From Catenuloplanes atrovinosus (GTDB lineage: Bacteria; Actinomycetota; Actinomycetes; Mycobacteriales; Micromonosporaceae): 64,000 bases of DNA. The stretch spans positions 3,617,001-3,681,000 of the forward strand of contig NZ_JAVDYB010000001.1 in NCBI RefSeq assembly GCF_031458235.1. Reading direction: 5' to 3'. The notes under the pieces are model-generated. The model saw only the letters and a list, made by a program, of their open reading frames with translations, was not told the origin of the DNA and made no database searches. Below, piece by piece: positions 59,837 to 64,000 of the stretch. Within the stretch, counting starts at the first letter, position 1, and each line of letters starts with the position of its first letter. Position numbers and translations under genes: made by a program.

Positions 59837-60651
59837 GCCGTCCACTCCCTTAGAAACGCGAGCAGGTCGGCGCCGAGCTGCTCCTTGTGGGTGTCGGTGA
59901 TGCCGTGCGGTGCGCCGGCGTAGACGATCAGCTCGGCGTCCTTGATCAGGGCGGCGGACCGCTTGCCGCCCACGTCGAACGGCACGACCTGGTCCGCGTC
60001 GCCGTGGATGACCAGCGTCGGCACGTCGAACCGGGCGAGGTCGTCACGGAAGTCGGTGGCCGAGAACGCGGCGATGCACTCGTAGGCGTTGCGGTGCCCG
60101 GACGCCATCGACTGCAGCCAGAACGCGTCCCGCACGCCCTGCGACGCGGCGCCGCCGAAGAACGGCCCGGCCGCCAGATCACGATAGGTCTGCGACCGGT
60201 CGGCCAGCGACCCGGCGCGGATCGCGTCGAACACCGTGACCGGCACGCCCTCCGGGTTGTCCGGCGTGCGCAGCATGAACGGCGGCACCGCGGAGACCAG
60301 CACGGCCTGCGCGACCCGGCCGGTGCCGTGCCGCCCGATGTACCGCGCCACCTCGCCGCCGCCGGTGGAGAACCCGACCAGCGTCGCGTCCCGCAGGTCC
60401 AGCGAGTCCAGCAGCGCGGCGAGATCGTCCGCGTAGGTGTCCATCTCGTTGCCGTGCCAGGTCTGCGTGGATCGGCCGTGCCCGCGCCGGTCGTGCGCGA
60501 TCACCCGGTAGCCGTGCGCGGCCAGGTACAGCGCCTGCGCCTCCCAGCTGTCGGAGTTGAGCGGCCAGCCGTGCGACAGCACCACCGGGCGGCCGCTCCC
60601 CCAGTCCTTGTAGAAGATCTGCGCGCCGTCCTCGACGGTGACGAAAGGCAT
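59833..60651 (-). CDS. Alpha/beta hydrolase, cofactor-free haloperoxidase/arylesterase type
   Basis: The 272-residue protein starts [18 protein letters not shown], a hallmark of the non-haem chloroperoxidase and arylesterase group. The catalytic triad is visible: Ser in VGFSTGGGE, Asp in [10 protein letters not shown] and His in APHGITD. It likely acts on esters, and can make peracids in relatives. The ATG follows the TGA of the previous gene by two bases. Its own stop overlaps the first 74-bp repeat unit. Confidence 0.88.
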   Translation of the reverse strand: MPFVTVEDGAQIFYKDWGSGRPVVLSHGWPLNSDSWEAQALYLAAHGYRVIAHDRRGHGRSTQTWHGNEMDTYADDLAALLDSLDLRDATLVGFSTGGGEVARYIGRHGTGRVAQAVLVSAVPPFMLRTPDNPEGVPVTVFDAIRAGSLADRSQTYRDLAAGPFFGGAASQGVRDAFWLQSMASGHRNAYECIAAFSATDFRDDLARFDVPTLVIHGDADQVVPFDVGGKRSAALIKDAELIVYAGAPHGITDTHKEQLGADLLAFLREWTA

Positions 60652-60653
60652 GA

Positions 60654-61469
60654 TCAACGACCCTTCGAGACGGTACGGGCGGCGAGCGCGATCAGGTCGG
60701 CCGTGACCCGCGGCTGGGAGATCATGGCGACGTGCGAGGCGCGGATCTCGACGGTGCGCGCCCCGGCCCGCGTCGCCATGAACCGCTGCGCCGCGGCCGG
60801 GATGAGCTGGTCGTCGCGCGCGACGAGGTACCAGGACGGAACCTGCCGCCAGGCCGGCGCGCCGGACGGCTCGCTCAGCGTGCGTGTGTCACCGGGCCGC
60901 TGCGTCGCCCACATCAGGTCGGTGGTGGCGGTCGGCAGGTCACCGGCGAACACCTCGCGGAACGCGGCGGCCTTGACGTACCCGTCGTACCCGCCGGGGT
61001 GCGGCCGGACGTCCAGCTGCGCCTCGCCGAGCCTGGTGCCGGGGAACAGCACCTGGAGGTCGTGCACGGTCTCGCCGGCGTCGGGCGCGAACGCGGCCAC
61101 GTAGACGAGCGCCTTCACGTTCGCGTTGCCGGTGGCCGCGTTCGTCAGCACGAAGCCGCCGTACGAGTGCCCGGCCAGCACGATCGGGCCGGGCACGGTG
61201 GTCAGGAAGTCCGCCAGGTAGGCGGCGTCGGACGCGACGCCGCGCAGCGGATTCGGCGGTGCCAGCACCGGGTAGCCGTCGCGGCTCAGGCGGCGGATCA
61301 CCTCGGTCCAGCCGGACGCGTCCGCGAACGCGCCGTGCACCAGCACGACAGTGGGTTTGGGCCCGGTGCCGCCCGCCGCGGCCGGGACCGCGGTCGTGGC
61401 GGTGAGGACGCCGGCGGCCACGACGGCCGCCGAGCCGGCCAGCACCGTACGCCGGGGTAGTTCGCTCAT
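60654..61469 (-). CDS. Exported (Tat) alpha/beta hydrolase
   Basis: ATG 61469 has AGGAG upstream. The 271-residue protein has a twin-arginine signal ([18 protein letters not shown]) and an alpha/beta hydrolase domain with HGAF, the nucleophile in AGHSYGG, and an RDDQLIP acid and late SHVAM His region. It resembles the EstC-like esterases annotated beside haloperoxidases. It begins the three-gene hydrolase operon, with the STAND regulator gene 79 bp upstream on the same strand. Confidence 0.87.
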   Translation of the reverse strand: MSELPRRTVLAGSAAVVAAGVLTATTAVPAAAGGTGPKPTVVLVHGAFADASGWTEVIRRLSRDGYPVLAPPNPLRGVASDAAYLADFLTTVPGPIVLAGHSYGGFVLTNAATGNANVKALVYVAAFAPDAGETVHDLQVLFPGTRLGEAQLDVRPHPGGYDGYVKAAAFREVFAGDLPTATTDLMWATQRPGDTRTLSEPSGAPAWRQVPSWYLVARDDQLIPAAAQRFMATRAGARTVEIRASHVAMISQPRVTADLIALAARTVSKGR

Positions 61470-61548
61470 GAAATCGCTCTCCTGAGGCGTCTGCGATCGA
61501 TACGAGCCACATGCAACCAGCGGACGCACCGGCGAACCATGCGGAACA

Positions 61549-62775
61549 TTAGGCGGAATGGGAGCGGTGCCACGGCTCCTCGGCGCGCAGCCGGCCCGCC
61601 GCGTACAGCCGGATCAGCTCGTGCATGCGGTAGCGGTCCGCGCCCTCCGGCTGCAGCAGCCCCGAGTCGAGCAACTCCTCCAGCAGGTCCTCCGCGGTGA
61701 GCGGGTCGTACCCGGCCAGGTCGGCGGCGCCGAACGGCTCGGTCGGCACCCACGCCAGCCGCCGGAACAGCGTCCGGGCCGGCCCGCCGAGCCGTTCATA
61801 GGAGACGGCGAACGCGGCCTCGACGCCGGTGTCCTCCGTGCTCAGTGCCGTCAGGCGGCGATCCGCGTCGGCGAGTTCCGCGATGAGCCGGCCGGTGCCG
61901 CCGCCGGCCAGCCGATTCGCCGCGAGCCGCAACGCCAGCGGGAGATGCCCGCAGAGCCGGGCGACCGCGACGAGTTCCTCCTCCGTACCGGGTTCAGCGC
62001 CGGCCGTGCGCAGCAGCGCGACCGCATCCGCGAGCGGCAGCGGCGTCACCGCGCACCGCCGGACCGCCGCCAGGCCGCCCAGCGGGCGCCGGCTCGTGAT
62101 CAGCACGCTGCCCGCGCCCGGCAGCAGCTCGCGGACCTGCGCCTCACCGGCCGCGTCGTCCAGGACGAGCAGGCACCGCCGCCGGCCGAGGAGCGCGCGC
62201 AGCTGCCCGGCCCGCTCGTCCGCGTCGGCCGCGATCCGTCGCGGCGGCACGCCCAAGGCCCGGAACAGCACCGCCTGCACGTCACCGGGCGCGGCCGGTT
62301 CCGGCGCGGTGCCGCGCAGGTCCACGTGCAGCGCGCCGCCCGGGAACCGGTGCCGGTGCAGCTCCGCCGCGCGGATCGCCAGCGCGGTCTTGCCCACCCC
62401 GGGCGGCCCGTGCAGCACCGTGACCGACGCGGGCGCCTCGGTCGTGACCCGGTCGCCGAGCACGGCCAGTTCGGCCTCCCGGCCGACGAACTCGGCGGTA
62501 CGCCTGGGCAGCTCACCGGCGCGCGGCCGGCCCGCCGGCACGCCCGGGTCCCAGCCGGCGCGGGCCAGCGCGGCGAACGCGGCCGCGTCGCCCGGGCCCA
62601 GCCGGAGCGCCGCCGCCAGCGCCGCGACCGTGCGGGCCCGCGGTGCCCGGTTGCGGCCGCGCTCGGTGTCGCTGATCGCGCGCACACTCACGCCGGACGC
62701 CCCGGCGAGCGCCTCGATCGTCAGGCCCGCCCGGATGCGCAGGTCACGAAGCCGATCCCCGAACACGTCGTGCAC
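61549..62775 (-). CDS. XRE-HTH STAND ATPase regulator, second paralogue
   Basis: The 408-residue protein has an XRE helix-turn-helix (about 5-62, LTIEALAGASGVSVRAISDTERGR), the linker PRRTAEFVGREAELAVL, Walker A HGPPGVGKTALA, Walker B RCLLVLDDAAG, GHLPLALRLAANRL and a short winged-helix end (YRMHELIRLYAAGRL). Like its paralogue at 54908-56008 it lacks the TPR sensor. It lies directly upstream of the hydrolase operon and may control it. Confidence 0.82.
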   Translation of the reverse strand: MHDVFGDRLRDLRIRAGLTIEALAGASGVSVRAISDTERGRNRAPRARTVAALAAALRLGPGDAAAFAALARAGWDPGVPAGRPRAGELPRRTAEFVGREAELAVLGDRVTTEAPASVTVLHGPPGVGKTALAIRAAELHRHRFPGGALHVDLRGTAPEPAAPGDVQAVLFRALGVPPRRIAADADERAGQLRALLGRRRCLLVLDDAAGEAQVRELLPGAGSVLITSRRPLGGLAAVRRCAVTPLPLADAVALLRTAGAEPGTEEELVAVARLCGHLPLALRLAANRLAGGGTGRLIAELADADRRLTALSTEDTGVEAAFAVSYERLGGPARTLFRRLAWVPTEPFGAADLAGYDPLTAEDLLEELLDSGLLQPEGADRYRMHELIRLYAAGRLRAEEPWHRSHSA

Positions 62776-62835
62776 CGGACGACGCTATCGGCGGACGACC
62801 CCGGCGCCCTCGGCCCTCGCTGCGCGACCGTCGGC

Positions 62836-63822
62836 TCACCGTGCATGATCATCACCGGGCGGCCGGCGCAGCGCGCTGGGCAGCACGCCGTACCGTGCCT
62901 TGAACCGGCGGGTGAAGTGGGTCGGGTCGCGGAACCCCCAGGCGCGCGCGATCGCCGCCACCGACCGTCCCCGGCTCTCCGGCCGCAGCAGCTCGTGCCG
63001 CGCCGCGCGCAGCCGCTCCCCGATGATCCACTGCTCCAGGCTCAGCCCCGCGTCCGCGCACACCTGGTAGAGGTGCCGCGGCGACACGTGGTGCGCCGCC
63101 GCGATCATCGCCGGGGTCAGGTCCGGGTCCGCGAGCCGGGCCCGCACGAACGCCCGCACCCGCGTCAGCAGCGTCTCCGCCATCGCCCGCCGCGTGCCCG
63201 GCCCCGGCCGCGCCACCGAGGCCAGCAGCGCCCGCACCAGCTCCACGCTCGCCGTGGCCACCCCGGCGTCGCCGGCCAGCCGCGCCGGATCGCGGGCCAG
63301 ATGTCCCACGTGGTCGGTCACCATCCGGTAGTACGGCGACGACCTGATCTGGGGCACCGCGCCGCGCACCACGTCCACCGGCAGTCCCAGCCGGTCGAAC
63401 GGGATCTGCACCGCGCCCGCCGCCCCGTCCCCCGACCACGAGTAGTCGTACGCCCCCGACAGGTCGACCGCCAGCAGTTCCCCCGCCGGCACCCGCCACC
63501 GCCGACCCGCCTGCTCGATCCGCCCCTCCGCCGTCAACTGCACCGACAGCGCCAGGACCGGCATCGCCTCCCGCCGCGCCAGCCGCTCCGTCCGCAACAG
63601 CCGAATCCCCGACGACCGGTGCGTGAACACGTTCCCGTCGCCGTGCTCCCACACCTCCAGCCGCGCATGCCCCGGCCCCGCCTCGTCCTCATGAATCACC
63701 CGGCACGGCGCCGACGCGTACATCATCGCCGCGTACACCGCCTCGGCCCGCTCCCCGGGCGTCAGCCCCTCGGTATCCAGAACAAACGTCATCGTGGCCG
63801 CCTCCGCCGTCGCCCGAGCCAT
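62836..63822 (-). CDS. AraC family transcriptional regulator
   Basis: ATG 63822 has GGAGGG upstream. The 328-residue protein has an N-terminal ligand domain of the AraC-binding-like 2 type (LSVQLTAEGRIEQAGRRWRVPAGELLAVD) and two C-terminal helix-turn-helices (LTPAMIAAAHHVSPRHLYQVCADAG; SVAAIARAWGFRDPTHFTRRFKARYGVLPS). These are typical activators of catabolic or stress genes. It precedes the STAND gene on the same strand by 60 bp. Confidence 0.9.
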   Translation of the reverse strand: MARATAEAATMTFVLDTEGLTPGERAEAVYAAMMYASAPCRVIHEDEAGPGHARLEVWEHGDGNVFTHRSSGIRLLRTERLARREAMPVLALSVQLTAEGRIEQAGRRWRVPAGELLAVDLSGAYDYSWSGDGAAGAVQIPFDRLGLPVDVVRGAVPQIRSSPYYRMVTDHVGHLARDPARLAGDAGVATASVELVRALLASVARPGPGTRRAMAETLLTRVRAFVRARLADPDLTPAMIAAAHHVSPRHLYQVCADAGLSLEQWIIGERLRAARHELLRPESRGRSVAAIARAWGFRDPTHFTRRFKARYGVLPSALRRPPGDDHAR

Positions 63823-63912
63823 AGTCTGCACCCTCCGCGCGGGCCGGACGCACGGGCCGCGAGCCCGCAGCGTTGTCCGGCCGATTCAGCAATCGGGGAA
63901 GGGAAGATCACC

Positions 63913-64000
63913 TCAACGGGTGAACAAGGCCAGGCCGATGTCATCAATGGCGTCCGCGCTGACCGTCATGGTCGCCCACAACGGGCGACTCGCTCGGCAC
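63913..64000 (-). CDS. Possible C-terminal end of a gene cut by the right edge
   Basis: An open leftward frame enters at the right edge and ends in TGA at 63915-63913, with a protein-like end (TVSADAIDDIGLALFTR). Only about 28 residues are visible, so no family can be given. Confidence 0.35.
   Translation of the reverse strand, partial: CRASRPLWATMTVSADAIDDIGLALFTR

Overview
The window is very GC-rich DNA with short intergenic gaps, many GTG starts and frequent ATGA or GTGA stop/start overlaps. An F420-type oxidoreductase, a GH76 mannanase, a MshA/MshB-like glycosyltransferase and deacetylase pair, PptH and PptT homologues and many STAS, RsbW-like and SpoIIE-type regulators point to an actinomycete. 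I infer the Micromonosporales (Actinoplanes, Catenuloplanes or Micromonospora relatives), from gene content only. I see no rRNA or tRNA gene, insertion sequence, prophage or CRISPR array. It reads as chromosomal DNA rich in resistance, transport and one-step regulatory units.

Layout. 1-1389: two tandem paralogous genes of unknown function, the first cut by the window edge. 1390-2047: a long leader with a small ORF and a hairpin, followed by an EF-G-like tetracycline-resistance (ribosomal protection) gene. 4-12 kb: D-amino-acid oxidase, a CopD-CtaG fusion, a Ddn-like protein, a lytic-transglycosylase/ricin protein, a LysM pseudo-subtilase, and a PadR/HAAS pair with a clear operator. 12-24 kb: secreted serine hydrolase, ArsR with an MFS exporter, CPBP protease, divergent cupin and MarR genes, crotonase, GNAT, GH76, a TPR protein, and an MFS-TetR drug-export operon. 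24-34 kb: class A PBP, a phospholipase-like protein, a methyltransferase, the pptH-pptT pair, and a YbhN-GT4-PIG-L membrane glycolipid operon. 34-49 kb: cation exchanger, SpoIIE-type phosphatase, stress SDR, STAS and anti-sigma proteins, a FecBCD-type ABC transporter behind a Nur-like box, an acr3-arsC operon with a divergent flavoprotein, MarR, a GT1-TetR operon, an anti-sigma kinase and a P-loop kinase. 50-64 kb: rtcB-prfH plus a membrane-anchored Hsp70-like ATPase, an MFS gene behind an orphan operator, two STAND regulators, a large LuxR (LAL) regulator, three tandem alpha/beta hydrolases and an AraC regulator.

Themes. Many small operons pair a transporter or enzyme with its own regulator, and the likely operators can be read directly as perfect inverted repeats. 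Several genes look leaderless, with TANNNT placed seven bases before the start codon. The most unusual structure is a pair of 74-bp direct repeats between two hydrolase genes (59685-59836). Each repeat is a complete 25-codon ORF joined to its neighbours by ATGA overlaps, so stop/start coupling is unbroken across four ORFs. Other notable items are the leader-peptide/hairpin region before the tetracycline-resistance gene, a 51-bp dispersed intergenic repeat, two proteins with degenerate catalytic domains, and the rtcB-prfH ribosome-repair pair.
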